A stretch of 64,000 nucleotides of DNA from Bradyrhizobium viridifuturi (GTDB taxonomy: Bacteria; Pseudomonadota; Alphaproteobacteria; Rhizobiales; Xanthobacteraceae), in the NCBI RefSeq assembly GCF_001238275.1, contig NZ_LGTB01000032.1:56766-120765 (forward strand), given 5' to 3'. A program made the position numbers and the translations under genes. Shown in pieces: positions 16,029 through 25,370 of the stretch (the first letter of the stretch is position 1; every line of letters begins with the position of its first letter). The notes under the pieces are model-generated. The model saw only the letters and a program-made list of their open reading frames with translations. It ran no database searches and was not told the origin of the DNA.

Positions 16029-16661
16029 ATGGCCAAGCGGCGAAGCTCTTCAATTTCCTCGCGAAAGCAGCCGCAACAGGCCCGCTCGGCCGACCTCGTC
16101 GCGGCGATTCTCGATGCTGCTGTTCAGGTTTTGACGAAGGAAGGCGCGCAGCGCTTCACCACGGCGCGGGTGGCCGAGAGGGCCGGCGTCAGCGTCGGCT
16201 CGCTGTACCAGTATTTCCCGAACAAGGCGTCGATCCTGTTCCGTCTGCAAAGCGACGAGTGGCGGCAAACCACCGGCCTGCTGCGCGACATCCTAGAGGA
16301 TGCCGGGCGGCCGCCATTGGACCGGCTGCGCGCGCTGGTGCATGCCTTCATCCGCTCCGAATGCGAGGAGGCCGCGGTGCGTGTCGCGCTGAACGACGCC
16401 GCGCCGCTGTACCGCGACGCGCCCGAGGCCCGCGAGGCGCGAGCCTCCGCCGAGCGCGTCGTCGAGGTTTTCATGCGCGAGGCGTTGCCGAAGGCGTCCG
16501 ATGCGGACTGCGCGATCGCGGGCGATCTGATCACGACGACATTGAGCACGGTGGGCAAGGATTTTTCCGAGAGTCCGCGAACGCGCGCAGAGATCAAGGC
16601 TTACGCCGACGCCATGGCGGACATGTTCTGCGCGTATCTGAGGAGTCTCGGAAGGCGGTGA
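16029..16661 (+). CDS. TetR/AcrR family transcriptional regulator
   Basis: A 210-residue repressor with an N-terminal TetR DNA-binding domain: ILDAAVQVLTKEGAQRFTT, then the recognition helix VSVGSLYQYFPNKASILF. The C-terminal ligand domain ends in a helix with ADMFCAYLRSLGRR. A basic N-terminal tail (AKRRSSSISSRKQPQQ) precedes the HTH. It is divergent from the O-methyltransferase gene and probably controls it and itself through the palindromic patch between them. The ligand is unknown. Confidence 0.92.
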   Translation: MAKRRSSSISSRKQPQQARSADLVAAILDAAVQVLTKEGAQRFTTARVAERAGVSVGSLYQYFPNKASILFRLQSDEWRQTTGLLRDILEDAGRPPLDRLRALVHAFIRSECEEAAVRVALNDAAPLYRDAPEAREARASAERVVEVFMREALPKASDADCAIAGDLITTTLSTVGKDFSESPRTRAEIKAYADAMADMFCAYLRSLGRR

Positions 16662-16665
16662 CGGT

Positions 16666-16815
16666 TCAGAGATAGTGCCTGGCGACCAACAGGAACCCGA
16701 GCACGCCGCCCGTCACGGCGAAGACAGTCACGCCATTTCGGAAACTGACGTAGGCGGCCGACCAATAGGAAGCAGTGGTGGAGGCGGCCGCGGCTTTTTT
16801 CGGTTTCTGAGGCAA
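16666..16815 (-). CDS. Putative 49-residue single-pass membrane protein
   Basis: A short frame read on the minus strand from TTG: a basic head (PQKPKK), an Ala/Ser/Thr linker, one hydrophobic helix (GVTVFAVTGGVLGFLLVA) and the tail RHYL. High GC in third positions supports coding. A GTG start at 16845 would give 59 residues but falls inside a terminator hairpin, so the TTG is preferred; an AGGA lies upstream of it. The 3' end lies 5 bp from the end of the convergent tetR gene. Function unknown; it could still be a chance frame. Confidence 0.4.
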   Translation of the reverse strand: MPQKPKKAAAASTTASYWSAAYVSFRNGVTVFAVTGGVLGFLLVARHYL

Positions 16816-16830
16816 GCTGGTGGATTCCTG

Positions 16831-16868
16831 AAAAAGCGCCGCCACCTGGTCAACACAGGTGACGGCGC
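16831..16868 (-). terminator. Rho-independent terminator for the CHAP-like gene
   Basis: On the minus strand a 13-bp stem (GCGCCGTCACCTG with CAGGTGGCGGCGC, one G-U pair) with a 7-base loop is followed directly by TTTTT. It lies about 110 bp after the stop of the CHAP-like gene, the only upstream minus-strand gene nearby. Confidence 0.75.
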
Positions 16869-16980
16869 CCGTCTGAGGGCTTCAGGGCGAAACCCCGCTT
16901 GAGCGTAAGCCGCGATGATGAACGGTTCGTTATACCGCTCGGCGTCGCGCGCCCGGATGTCGGCGCTGAAGCCAAGTTCC

Positions 16981-17370
16981 CTAGAACTGAGCGTAGGCGT
17001 TGCGGAACGCGATGGCGCCGGCGAGCGAACGCGGCCGCGTGCGCACGGCGTGTCCATCGTTGCCGCTCTGCACGATCCACTGGCCGTTCTCATGACCCAC
17101 GATCTTGCCGACGTGGTGACGCCAGACGACGATCGCGCCGACCGAAGGGCCGCCGGCATTGGTGCCGTATCGCGCCCAGGATCGCGCCAGATTGTATTGC
17201 GGGCCCGGGTCGCTGCCGACCTGCGTGCGCATGAACCAGCCGCACCACGCAGCGGGGCGACCGGAATGTCCGTGTGCATAGTGCCGATGATGGTGATGAC
17301 GGCCGCGCGCTTCGGCAGCAGATGAGGCGAACGCCAGGAGCACGGCGACAGCCGCGAGAGTTTTACGCAT
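16981..17370 (-). CDS. Secreted CHAP-like (NlpC/P60-fold) protein
   Basis: A 129-residue protein with a signal peptide (MRKTLAAVAVLLAFASSAAEA) and a His-rich stretch (RHHHHRHYAHGH). The domain has a Cys in AAWCGWFMRTQVG and a His in VVWRHHVGKIVG, spaced as in CHAP/NlpC-P60 papain-like amidases acting on peptidoglycan; the GAIVVW strand also fits. The start is set by GAGGA seven bases before the ATG; the longer frame upstream is implausible. The metal- or wall-binding role of the His run is unknown. A strong terminator lies downstream. Confidence 0.75.
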   Translation of the reverse strand: MRKTLAAVAVLLAFASSAAEARGRHHHHRHYAHGHSGRPAAWCGWFMRTQVGSDPGPQYNLARSWARYGTNAGGPSVGAIVVWRHHVGKIVGHENGQWIVQSGNDGHAVRTRPRSLAGAIAFRNAYAQF

Positions 17371-17844
17371 TACAAAGTCCTCTTGTTGTTGGCAGACCAT
17401 CCTTGTTGTGGGGGGAGGCGCAGCGATGATCTGCGATTTGGTTGCGAAGCGACCGCATCGGCCGGACGGCGCAAACAGAGGCGGGGACATGGCCCGCCCA
17501 AGCCTTTAAGAAACGGGCTATGGCCAAAATATGGCGGCAATTTCCGTCTGGCAGCCGAGATCTTGCCGAAGGCGCCGGATGTGGGCCTTGCGACGGCGGC
17601 GATGTTCTGTGCCCGTCTCAACGGTCTCGCGCGGCGCTGCGGCCATCGAAGCAATTTGCACTGCCTGTAACAATGCGTGACCGCGTTGTCGCTCTGCCCA
17701 TGCCAATTTCGCGGAGCACCTCAGTCAAAAGCGCCGCGCTTACGCGTCTGTGTATTGACGGCTCCTGAGCGTCGGGACGACACTCGTGCCAACAACAAGC
17801 AATGAGCTCGTAGGCATCTGGTCTAAGTTCCCGGAGAGGAAGCC
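17371..17844. other. Intergenic region without a recognisable gene
   Basis: Several frames of 60-110 codons overlap here on both strands, none with a ribosome site, motif or consistent codon bias. It should hold the promoters of the CHAP-like gene (leftward) and the ThDP enzyme gene (rightward). I see no clear palindrome. Confidence 0.4.
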
Positions 17845-19810
17845 ATGTCGAAACGCAGCGACTCGCGCCGCTCAGGCGCGCTCGATCCCGGCCGCCGAAA
17901 TTTCCTGAAAGGTGCAACGATCGCGGGTGCCGCAGCGCTGGGTACGCCGGCTGTGGCCAACACGGCGATGTCGGCGTCTCCGGAGCCGCGTCCCAGGCAA
18001 GCGCTCAAGGCTGCGCCTCCCGGGCCGAGGCTCGCGGCCGCGGACGCGGTGCCGCCGCCGGCCGATCCGGTCAATCAGACCTCGAGTGGCGGCGACTTCA
18101 TGGTCGACGTCCTGAAAACGCTCGACATCGATTACCTCGCGATGAACTGCGCCTCGAGCTTCCGCGGACTGCACGAGGCCGTCATCAATCATGGCGGCAA
18201 CAAGAAGCCCGAGATCATCACCTGCCCGCATGAAGAGATCGCGGTGCATATGGGCCAGGCTACGCCAAGATGGAAGGCAAGCCGCTCGCCATGATCTGTC
18301 ACGGCGTGGTCGGGCTGCAGCATGCATCGATGGCGATGTACAATGCCTGGTGCGATCGCGTCCCCGTCATCGTGATGGGCGGCAACATCATGGAAGCCGA
18401 CAAGCGCGCGCCGGGCGCGGAATGGCCGCATTCGGCGATCGACCCCGCGGCGCTCACGCGCGACTTCGTCAAGTGGGACGACCAGCCGGCCTCGCTGCAG
18501 CACTTCGCGGAATCGGCGGTGCGCGCCTACAAGATCTCGATCACGCCGCCGATGGCGCCGGTGATGCTGTCGCTCGACCAGGAGCTGCAGGAGAACCCGA
18601 TCGAGAATCGCGACCGCCTGCGGATTCCGAAATTCACCCCGGCGACCCCTCCGCAGGCCGACGACGCGGCGCTGGCGCAGCTTGCGAAGATGCTTGTGGC
18701 GGCGGAAAACCCAGTGATCCTGTGCGACCGGATGGCGCGCACGCCGGCCGGCATGCCGCGCCTGGTGGAGCTTGCGGAAACCCTGCAATGCGCCGTGATC
18801 GACAATTACGGGCGGATGAATTTCCCGTCGCGCCATCCGCTGAATCAGTCGTTCCGCCGCTCGATCCTGTCGCAGGCCGATCTGATCCTGGCGATGGAGG
18901 TCAACGACATCTGGGGCTCGCTCAGCGATTTCCACGATCGCATCGTGCGCACGTCCGAGCCGCGCTACAAGAAGACAGCCAAGATCGTCACGCTCGGCAC
19001 CCGCGGCCTCTACCTGAAGGCCAACTACCAGGATTTCGGCCGCTACCAGGACGTCGACCTCGACATCACGGGCGACGCCGAGGCCAGCCTGCCGGCGCTG
19101 ACCGAGCAGGTGAAGCGGCTGGTCGACGAGGGCCGCAAGGCCGCGTTCGCGCCCGCGGCAAGAAGCTCGCGGCCGCCAAGCTCGCCACCGTCGAGCAGGC
19201 CAAGCTCGACGCCACGATCGGCTGGGACGCGAGCCCGATCACCACGGCGCGGCTGTGCGCCGAACTCTACAGCCAGATCAAGGATGAGGACTGGTCGCTG
19301 GTCGGAACCTCGATCGGCCTCGCATGGCCGCATCGCTTATGGAATTTCACCAAGCCGCATCAGTGGAACGGCGTCGCCGGCGGCGGCGGTGTCGGCTACA
19401 CCTTGCCGGCCTCGCTCGGAGCCGCGCTCGCCAACAAACGGCACGGACGATTGACGGTTGCGATCGGCGGCGACGGCGACTTCATGTTCGTGCCGTCGAC
19501 GCTGTGGACCGCCGCGCACCACCAGATCCCGCTGCTCTACATCGTGCACAACAACCGCGCCTATCATCAGGAATACATGTACCTGCAGGCGATGGCGGCG
19601 CGCCACGGCCGCGGCATCACCAATGCCGATATCGGCACCACGATCAAGGATCCGTTCGTCGACTATGCGACCCTTGCCAAGGGGTTCGGCGTTTATGGCG
19701 AAGGGCCGATCAGCGATCCGAATGCGCTGGCGCCCGTGCTGAAGCGCGCGATCGCCATGGTCAAGAGCGGCCAGCCGGCGCTGCTCGACGTCGTGATGGA
19801 TCAGCGGTGA
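17845..19810 (+). CDS. Tat-exported ThDP-dependent enzyme (acetolactate synthase-like), two frameshifts
   Basis: The coding sequence runs through all three frames. A missing base near 18258 (expected CAGGGCTAC) and another near 19153 (expected an extra C in GCGCCCGCGG) break it; adding both gives one 655-residue protein. It starts with a Tat signal (RRNFLKG with a hydrophobic Ala-rich stretch), then the ThDP PYR domain with HEE (catalytic Glu of PHEEIAVHMG), a middle domain, and the PP domain with GDGDFMFVPSTLWTAAHHQI followed by NN, the ThDP-Mg motif. A GAGAGG precedes the ATG. Family members are decarboxylases or carboligases; export of a ThDP enzyme with a cytochrome c partner is unusual. 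Substrate unknown. Confidence 0.8.
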
Positions 19811-19826
19811 AGCGGGGGTGGCGGTC

Positions 19827-20213
19827 ATGACAATCAGTCGAACGCTGAAGCGCCTTGCCGCCGTCGCCGCGATCGCGGGAGCTTTCGTTGCGGGCGTCGT
19901 CGCATCGCGGGCCGAGGACGCGCCGGCCGGCGATCCCGTCAACGGCAAGCGGCTCTATCTTGCCGACGGTTGCTTCGAATGCCACGGCCGCGCCGGGCAG
20001 GGCGGCCGCTTCAACTATCTGACACCGGCGCTGGCGCAGATCGCGCTGCCGGTGGAGTCCTTCACCGCGTTCCTGCGCGAGGCGCCGAACGATATGCCGT
20101 CATTCTCCGCCGACGTGCTGTCGGACAAGGATGCCGCCGACATCCACGCCTATCTCAGCTCGCTGCCGGGACCAAAGGCGGCCAAGGATATTCCGCCGAT
20201 CCTGAACCAGTGA
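19827..20213 (+). CDS. Periplasmic c-type cytochrome
   Basis: A 128-residue protein with an N-terminal signal segment (LAAVAAIAGAFVAGVVASRA) and one haem-binding motif CFECH, with a plausible axial Met in NDMPSFSADVLSD, the layout of a class I cytochrome c. It starts 16 bp after the ThDP enzyme stop on the same strand, so the pair is probably one transcript. It could accept electrons from the exported ThDP enzyme, as flavin-less ThDP oxidoreductases or partner dehydrogenases do; this is inference. The in-frame GTG nine bases upstream is less likely than the ATG. Confidence 0.88.
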   Translation: MTISRTLKRLAAVAAIAGAFVAGVVASRAEDAPAGDPVNGKRLYLADGCFECHGRAGQGGRFNYLTPALAQIALPVESFTAFLREAPNDMPSFSADVLSDKDAADIHAYLSSLPGPKAAKDIPPILNQ

Positions 20214-20708
20214 GGCAGTTCGCGAGGCGCCGGACTGTTGCGCTCTCGCTCGCGCGCGCTGATGCGAGACGCGTGCGTGTTGGCCATCGCTCGCTTCAGA
20301 TGACGTAATGTCCCATGGGCAAGGCGCGCCATTCCTGCGCTGAACGTTCAGTAAAACCAAGCACTAAACATCAGGCCGAGCTCGCGCTGGTGTCTTCCGT
20401 CATTCGGTATTGCTGCGCTGCGAAGCAATGACCTACGCTGGCGCAGGAATCCGGCCTTCACCGCCGCCCGTCAGAAACCCGCTTGACGGGTTCTGGAATT
20501 TAGTAATACGTTTAGTATTACAAGAACGATAAACATCACGCATCGAGCCGATGTGTGGGAGGAGCCCAGCCATCCGGACCGCAATGTCCGGACGCGTTCC
20601 GTCTCGCTCTCCATCATCGCTCATCAACTCGGTTTCGAGATCTCGGCGACGCTCCGGCAGGGCGCGCCGAGCGGGTCAGGTGCTTCAACGATAGGGAGGA
20701 AATGGATT
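20214..20708. promoter_or_regulatory. Leader and promoter region of the ABC/DHA operon
   Basis: No gene is convincing. Three palindromes stand out. CTGAACGTTCAG (20340-20351) is perfect. GTCATT...AATGAC (20399-20432) overlaps ATTGCT/AGCAAT arms and resembles a common Bradyrhizobium repeat. GTAATAC-GTTTA-GTATTAC (20503-20521) is perfect and sits in an AT-rich island about 190 bp before the binding-protein start. Confidence 0.5.
20503..20521. promoter_or_regulatory. Perfect palindromic operator candidate
   Basis: Arms GTAATAC and GTATTAC flank a 5-base spacer GTTTA in an AT-rich island. It is well placed to control the downstream importer and kinase operon. No matching regulator gene is obvious; the HTH-like protein encoded before dhaK is one candidate. 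Confidence 0.55.
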
Positions 20709-22069
20709 ATGCGAACATTGGGATGGTTGCGTAGTACGGCGGCGTCCGCGGTCGTTGCGGTTGCGGCCCTCGGAGCTTTCGGCGGCGGGCAAGCTGCGGC
20801 GCAAGGCAAGCAGCTCACGCTGTGCTGGGCGGCTTGGGATCCGGCCAACGCGTTGGTCGAACTGGGCAAGGACTTCACCAAGCAATCCGGCATCGAGATG
20901 AAATACGAGTTCGTTCCCTGGACGAGCTACGCCGATCGCTTCCTCAACGAGCTCAACTCCCACGGCAAGCTCTGCGACCTGATCATCGGCGACAGCCAGT
21001 GGATCGGCGGCGCCGCGAGAACAAGTGGTACGTCAAGCTCAACGACTTCTTCGACAAGGAGAAGATCTCGATGGACGATTTCGTCCCGGCGACCGTGGTC
21101 GGCTATTCGCAATGGCCGAAGAACACGCCGAACTACTGGGCGCTGCCGGCGATGGCCGATGCGGTGGGCTGGACCTACCGCAAGGACTGGTTCTCGCGGC
21201 CCGAGATTCAATCCGCGTTCAAGGCCAAGTACGGCCGCGACCTGGCGCCGCCGAAGACCTATGACGAGCTGAAGCAGATCGCCGAGTTCTTCCAGGGCCG
21301 CGAGATCGACGGCAAGAAGGTCTATGGCGCCTACATCTTCACCGAGCGCGGCTCGGAAGGCATCACGATGGGCGTGACCAACGTGCTCTACAATTACGGC
21401 TTCGCCTACGACAATCCGAAGAAGCCGTACCAGATGCAGGGCATCGTCAATTCCGCCGACGCGGCCAAGGGGCTCGAGTTCTACAAGGAGCTCTACAAGT
21501 GCTGCACCGCGCCGGGCATGACCAACGCCTACATGCAGGAAGGCCTCGATGCCTTCAAGTCCGGCCAGGTCGCGATGCAGATGAACTGGTTCGCGTTCTT
21601 CCCCGGCCTCTACAAGGATCCGAACGTCGGCGGCGACAAGATCGGCTTCTTCGTCAATCCGGCCGGTCCGAAGGGTCATTTCACGCAGCTCGGCGGACAA
21701 GGCATCTCGGTGGTGGCGACCTCCGACCACAAGGACGACGCGCTCGCCTACATCAAGTGGTTCGCGCAGCCCGCGGTTCAGCAGAAATGGTGGCAGATCG
21801 GCGGCTACTCCGCTCTCAAGGCCGTGGTCGACGCACCCGACTTCCCGAAGAGCGCGGCGTTCGCGCCGCAATTCCTGGAGTCGATGGGCATCGTCAAGGA
21901 CTTCTGGGCCGAGCCGTCCTATGCGCAGCTGCTGCTCGACATGCAGAAGCGGGTGCATGACTACGTCGTCGCCGACAAGGGCACGGCGCAGCAGGCGCTG
22001 GATCTCCTGGTCAAGGACTGGACCAAGGTCTTCAAGGAGCAGGGCAAGGAAGTCGCCTCCTCGCAGTAG
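20709..22069 (+). CDS. ABC transporter sugar/polyol-binding protein, one frameshift
   Basis: A periplasmic binding protein of the extracellular solute-binding family 1. One base is missing near 21016 (GCCGCGAGAAC, expected GCGGAGAAC); restoring it yields 453 residues. A signal peptide (STAASAVVAVAALGAFGGG to about AAAQG) precedes the mature LTLCWAAWDPANALVELGKD. The GGGAGG before the ATG fixes the start. Two permeases and two ATPases follow. The set resembles the rhizobial glycerol importer GlpVSTPQ, which also uses two different ATPases; the dihydroxyacetone kinase genes downstream favour a triose or small polyol as cargo, which is inference. Confidence 0.85.
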
Positions 22070-22137
22070 AAGGCGCCAGCACTCCGCCTGAACCGGGCTT
22101 CCCCGAGCCATCTCGGGGAAGCCGACCAGCCCAGCCG

Positions 22138-23112
22138 ATGGACACGATGACGACGATCTCGCAACCCGATCATGCTACGATGCCAGGCGTGAGCACGCCT
22201 GTTAAATCCCGCGCCGCCCGGCGCGTCCGCGGACTGTCGGACCGGACCATTGCGTGGCTGTTCGTCGCGCCGACGATCGCGCTGCTGCTCGCGATCAACA
22301 TCTTTCCGCTGATCTGGATGATCAGGCTGTCGTTCACCAACCTCAACCTCAGCATGTCCTATCTGCCGCTGCGGTTCGTCGGCCTCGACAATTTCAGGGA
22401 CATCCTCACCGACGAGGACGTCTGGTTCCGGCTGCAGACCACGGCGCAGTTCGTGATCTCGTCGGTGGCGCTGCAGGTGGTCGTCGGCTTCGGTCTCGCG
22501 CTCCTGATCAACCGTCAGTTTCGCGGCCACAGTTTCTGGACCACGATCATCCTGCTGCCGATGATGCTGTCGCCGGCGGTGGTCGGCAATTTCTGGACGC
22601 TGCTGCTGCAGCCGCAGATCGGGCCGTTCAACTATCTGATCAGCCTGTTCACCGGCGTACCGCCGAGCTCGTTCAGCATGACCGGGCAGGTGTCGCTCGC
22701 GCCGTGGACCATCGTGCTGGTCGATACCTGGATGTGGGCGCCCTACGTCATGCTGATCTGCCTCGCCGGGCTGCGCTCGATCCCCGATTACATCTACGAG
22801 GCCGCGGAAGTCGATCGCGCCTCGGCGTGGCGGCAGTTCTGGTCGATCACGCTGCCGATGACGGTGCCGTTCCTGATGCTCGCGGTGCTGTTCCGCGCCA
22901 TCGAGAACTTCAAGATGTTCGACATGGTCAATCTCCTGACCTCGGGCGGGCCGGGCTCGACCACCGAGCTGGTATCGATCTCGCTGAAGCGCGCGGCGTT
23001 CGAGAAGTGGCGCACCGGCTATTCCTCGGCGCTCGCCATCATCCTGTTCGTGACCGTGTTCGGCGCCGCCAACATCTACGTCAAGACGCTCAACAAGGTG
23101 AAGCAACGATGA
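22138..23112 (+). CDS. ABC transporter permease (sugar/polyol type, first)
   Basis: A 324-residue inner-membrane permease of the MalF/UgpA class with about six hydrophobic helices (first near residues 36-60: TIAWLFVAPTIALLLAINI). The EAA loop that docks the ATPase is YEAAEVDRASAWRQFWSITL, near residues 219-240. The start follows the binding-protein gene by 68 bp without a strong ribosome site. Its stop overlaps the next ATG (ATGA), indicating translational coupling to the second permease. Confidence 0.9.
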   Translation: MDTMTTISQPDHATMPGVSTPVKSRAARRVRGLSDRTIAWLFVAPTIALLLAINIFPLIWMIRLSFTNLNLSMSYLPLRFVGLDNFRDILTDEDVWFRLQTTAQFVISSVALQVVVGFGLALLINRQFRGHSFWTTIILLPMMLSPAVVGNFWTLLLQPQIGPFNYLISLFTGVPPSSFSMTGQVSLAPWTIVLVDTWMWAPYVMLICLAGLRSIPDYIYEAAEVDRASAWRQFWSITLPMTVPFLMLAVLFRAIENFKMFDMVNLLTSGGPGSTTELVSISLKRAAFEKWRTGYSSALAIILFVTVFGAANIYVKTLNKVKQR

Positions 23113-24071
23113 CCGCTGCCGCCACCAGATCCACCGCGCATTCGATCGTCGAAGCCTCGCCGCGCACCAAGGCGTTCGCCGGCGGCCTCGTCATCCTGTA
23201 CGCTGTGATCACGATCCTGCCGCTGCTGTGGATCGTCGCCACCGCATTCAAGTCGCAGAGCGACGCGATCGCCTATCCGCCCAAGGTGATCTTCGAGCCG
23301 ACCCTCGAAGGCTATGTCAACCTGTTCACCGTGCGGACGCGGCAGACGCCGGACTTCATCGCCAAGCTGCCGCCGCCGGAGACCTGGTACGACCAGCTGG
23401 TGCGCAAGCGGGACATGGTGATCGCAGGTCCCTCGAAGGTCGTGCCGCGCTTCGTCAACTCGCTGATCATCGGCTTCGGCTCGACCTTCCTCGCGGTCTT
23501 CCTCGGCACGCTCGCGGCCTACGCGTTCTCGCGCTTCCGCATACCGCTGGCCGACGACCTGCTGTTCTTCATCCTCTCGACGCGCATGATGCCGCCGGTC
23601 GCGGTCGCGATCCCGATCTATCTGATGTACCGGCAGCTCAACCTGACCGACACCCGGCTCGGCATGATCCTGCTCTATACCGCGGTCAACGTCTCGCTCG
23701 CGGTCTGGCTGCTCAAGGGCTTCATCGACGAGATTCCGCGCGAGTATGAGGAGGCGGCGCTGGTCGACGGCTACACGCGGCTGCAGGCGCTGCGCAAGGT
23801 GGTGCTGCCGCAGGCCGTCACGGGAATAGCTGCGACCGCGATCTTCTGCCTGATCTTCTCCTGGAACGAGTATGCCTTCGCGGTGCTGCTGACCAGCGGT
23901 GAGGCGCAGACTATGCCGCCCTTCATCCCCTTCATCATCGGCGAGGGCGGGCAGGACTGGCCGGCGGTTGCCGCCGCGACCACGCTGTTCGTCGTCCCGA
24001 TCGTCATGTTCACCGTGCTGCTTCGCAAGCACCTGCTGCGCGGCATCACCTTCGGAGCGGTGCGCAAATGA
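23109..24071 (+). CDS. ABC transporter permease (sugar/polyol type, second)
   Basis: A 320-residue permease of the MalG/UgpE class. Helix one is GGLVILYAVITILPLLWIVA; the EAA motif is YEEAALVDGYTRLQALRKVV. An extended periplasmic loop (about residues 60-110) before the second helix is longer than in MalG. Coupled by ATGA overlaps to the permease before it and the small membrane protein after it, so all are read from one mRNA. The mature complex should be a heterodimeric channel with the first permease. Confidence 0.9.
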   Translation: MTAAATRSTAHSIVEASPRTKAFAGGLVILYAVITILPLLWIVATAFKSQSDAIAYPPKVIFEPTLEGYVNLFTVRTRQTPDFIAKLPPPETWYDQLVRKRDMVIAGPSKVVPRFVNSLIIGFGSTFLAVFLGTLAAYAFSRFRIPLADDLLFFILSTRMMPPVAVAIPIYLMYRQLNLTDTRLGMILLYTAVNVSLAVWLLKGFIDEIPREYEEAALVDGYTRLQALRKVVLPQAVTGIAATAIFCLIFSWNEYAFAVLLTSGEAQTMPPFIPFIIGEGGQDWPAVAAATTLFVVPIVMFTVLLRKHLLRGITFGAVRK

Positions 24072-24268
24072 GTGGTGCTGTTGTTGCCAGGAGTGGCGTA
24101 GCGCGCTGGTTTCGGCGCGGGCCGTGGGAGGCCGTCGCGATGACCCTGATCGGAGGCGGCATCATCATGCTGGTGCAGCCATGGTCGATCGACCTCTACA
24201 GCTACTCCTTCGTGACGATCCTGGCCGGCACGGTCGGCTTCGTCATCGTCAGCCATTTTCCGGAATAG
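24068..24268 (+). CDS. Small two-helix membrane protein in the ABC operon
   Basis: A 66-residue protein whose ATG overlaps the permease stop. After a basic head (RSGVARWFRRGPWE) come two hydrophobic segments, AVAMTLIGGGIIMLVQPWSI and YSFVTILAGTVGFVIVSHF. Rhizobial GlpVSTPQ-type operons also carry a small membrane protein of unknown role (DUF2160-like); this one is shorter and I cannot align it confidently. Translational coupling suggests it belongs to the importer complex or to its assembly. Confidence 0.75.
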   Translation: MSGAVVARSGVARWFRRGPWEAVAMTLIGGGIIMLVQPWSIDLYSYSFVTILAGTVGFVIVSHFPE

Positions 24269-24272
24269 GGCC

Positions 24273-25370
24273 ATGGCACAGATCCGCATTGAAAACCTGC
24301 GCAAGTCGTTCGATCAGTTCACGGCGGTGGAAGGCTCGACCTTCACGATCGACGACGGCACGTTCTTCGCGATGCTCGGGCCCTCCGGCTGCGGCAAGAC
24401 CACCACCTTGCGCATGATCGCTGGCCTCGAGCTGCCGACCGAAGGCAAGATCCTGCTCGACGGCGAGGACGTTACGTTCCACCGCGCCGCCGCCCGCGAC
24501 ATCGCCTTCGTGTTCCAGCTGTTCGCGCTCTACCCGCACATGAATGTCGGAGAGAACATCGGCTTTCCCCTGAAGTGCCAGGGCATGGCGAGGCGCGAGA
24601 TCCGCGAGCGGGTGCAGGAGACGGCGCGGATGCTGCGGATCGAGCATCTGCTGTCGAGCAAGACCTCGAAGCTGTCCGGCGGCGACCGCCAGCGCGTCGC
24701 GCTCGGGCGCGCCATGGTGCGGCGGCCGAAGGCGTTCCTGATGGACGAGCCGCTGGGCGCGCTCGACGCCGAATTCCGCCATCTGATGTGCGGCGAGCTG
24801 CGCGACCTGCACGATCGCATCAAGGCGACCACGGTCTATGTGACGCACGACCAGCTCGAGGCTATGTCGATGGCCGACCAGATCGCAGTCATGAACAAGG
24901 GGCGGGTCGAGCAGATCGGCACGCCGCAGGAGGTCTATGATCGGCCCGCCAGCATGTTCGTCGCCGACTTCATCGGGGCGCCGCCGATGAACTTCCTGCG
25001 CTTCGAGGGCGGCCTGCGTTCCGGCGATCGCGCGGTCAGCTTCCACGACACCAGCCTTGCGGTGCCGGAGATCCGCGAGGACCGCGCCAGCGCGCCGCTG
25101 GCGCTCGGCGTCCGCCCGGAGCATATCCGCTTCGCCGACGCGGGCGCCGTTCGCGGCGAGGTGTTCGGCGCGGAATATCTCGGCACCACCCAGATCGTCA
25201 CCGTCGACACGGCCTATGGCCGGGTCGCGGCGCGGCTGCCGTCCAGCGCGTCAGTGCGGATCGGCGAGACCATCGGTCTTGAATTCAACGCCGAGCGGCT
25301 GGCGCTGTTCGACATCGGCAGCGGCCTTGCGATCCGGACCGCCATTGGGGAGGGCCAGCGCCATGGCTGA
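24273..25370 (+). CDS. ABC transporter ATPase (first of two)
   Basis: A 365-residue MalK/UgpC-class ATPase. Walker A GPSGCGKTT, signature LSGGDRQRVALGRA, Walker B KAFLMDEP, and the switch HDQ (VTHDQLEAM) are intact. The Q-loop reads VFQLFALYPHMNV. The C-terminal ~120 residues form the TOBE/OB regulatory domain (LALGVRPEHIRF). The signature has GGD where the consensus is GGQ. It overlaps the second ATPase by 8 bp, so the two subunits are made in step and probably form a heterodimer. Confidence 0.9.
   Translation: MAQIRIENLRKSFDQFTAVEGSTFTIDDGTFFAMLGPSGCGKTTTLRMIAGLELPTEGKILLDGEDVTFHRAAARDIAFVFQLFALYPHMNVGENIGFPLKCQGMARREIRERVQETARMLRIEHLLSSKTSKLSGGDRQRVALGRAMVRRPKAFLMDEPLGALDAEFRHLMCGELRDLHDRIKATTVYVTHDQLEAMSMADQIAVMNKGRVEQIGTPQEVYDRPASMFVADFIGAPPMNFLRFEGGLRSGDRAVSFHDTSLAVPEIREDRASAPLALGVRPEHIRFADAGAVRGEVFGAEYLGTTQIVTVDTAYGRVAARLPSSASVRIGETIGLEFNAERLALFDIGSGLAIRTAIGEGQRHG

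Noticed and set aside
20553..20708. Starting the ABC binding protein at the upstream end of its open frame
   Set aside because: A strong GGGAGG precedes the ATG at 20709 and the signal peptide begins there; the upstream part reads as leader.
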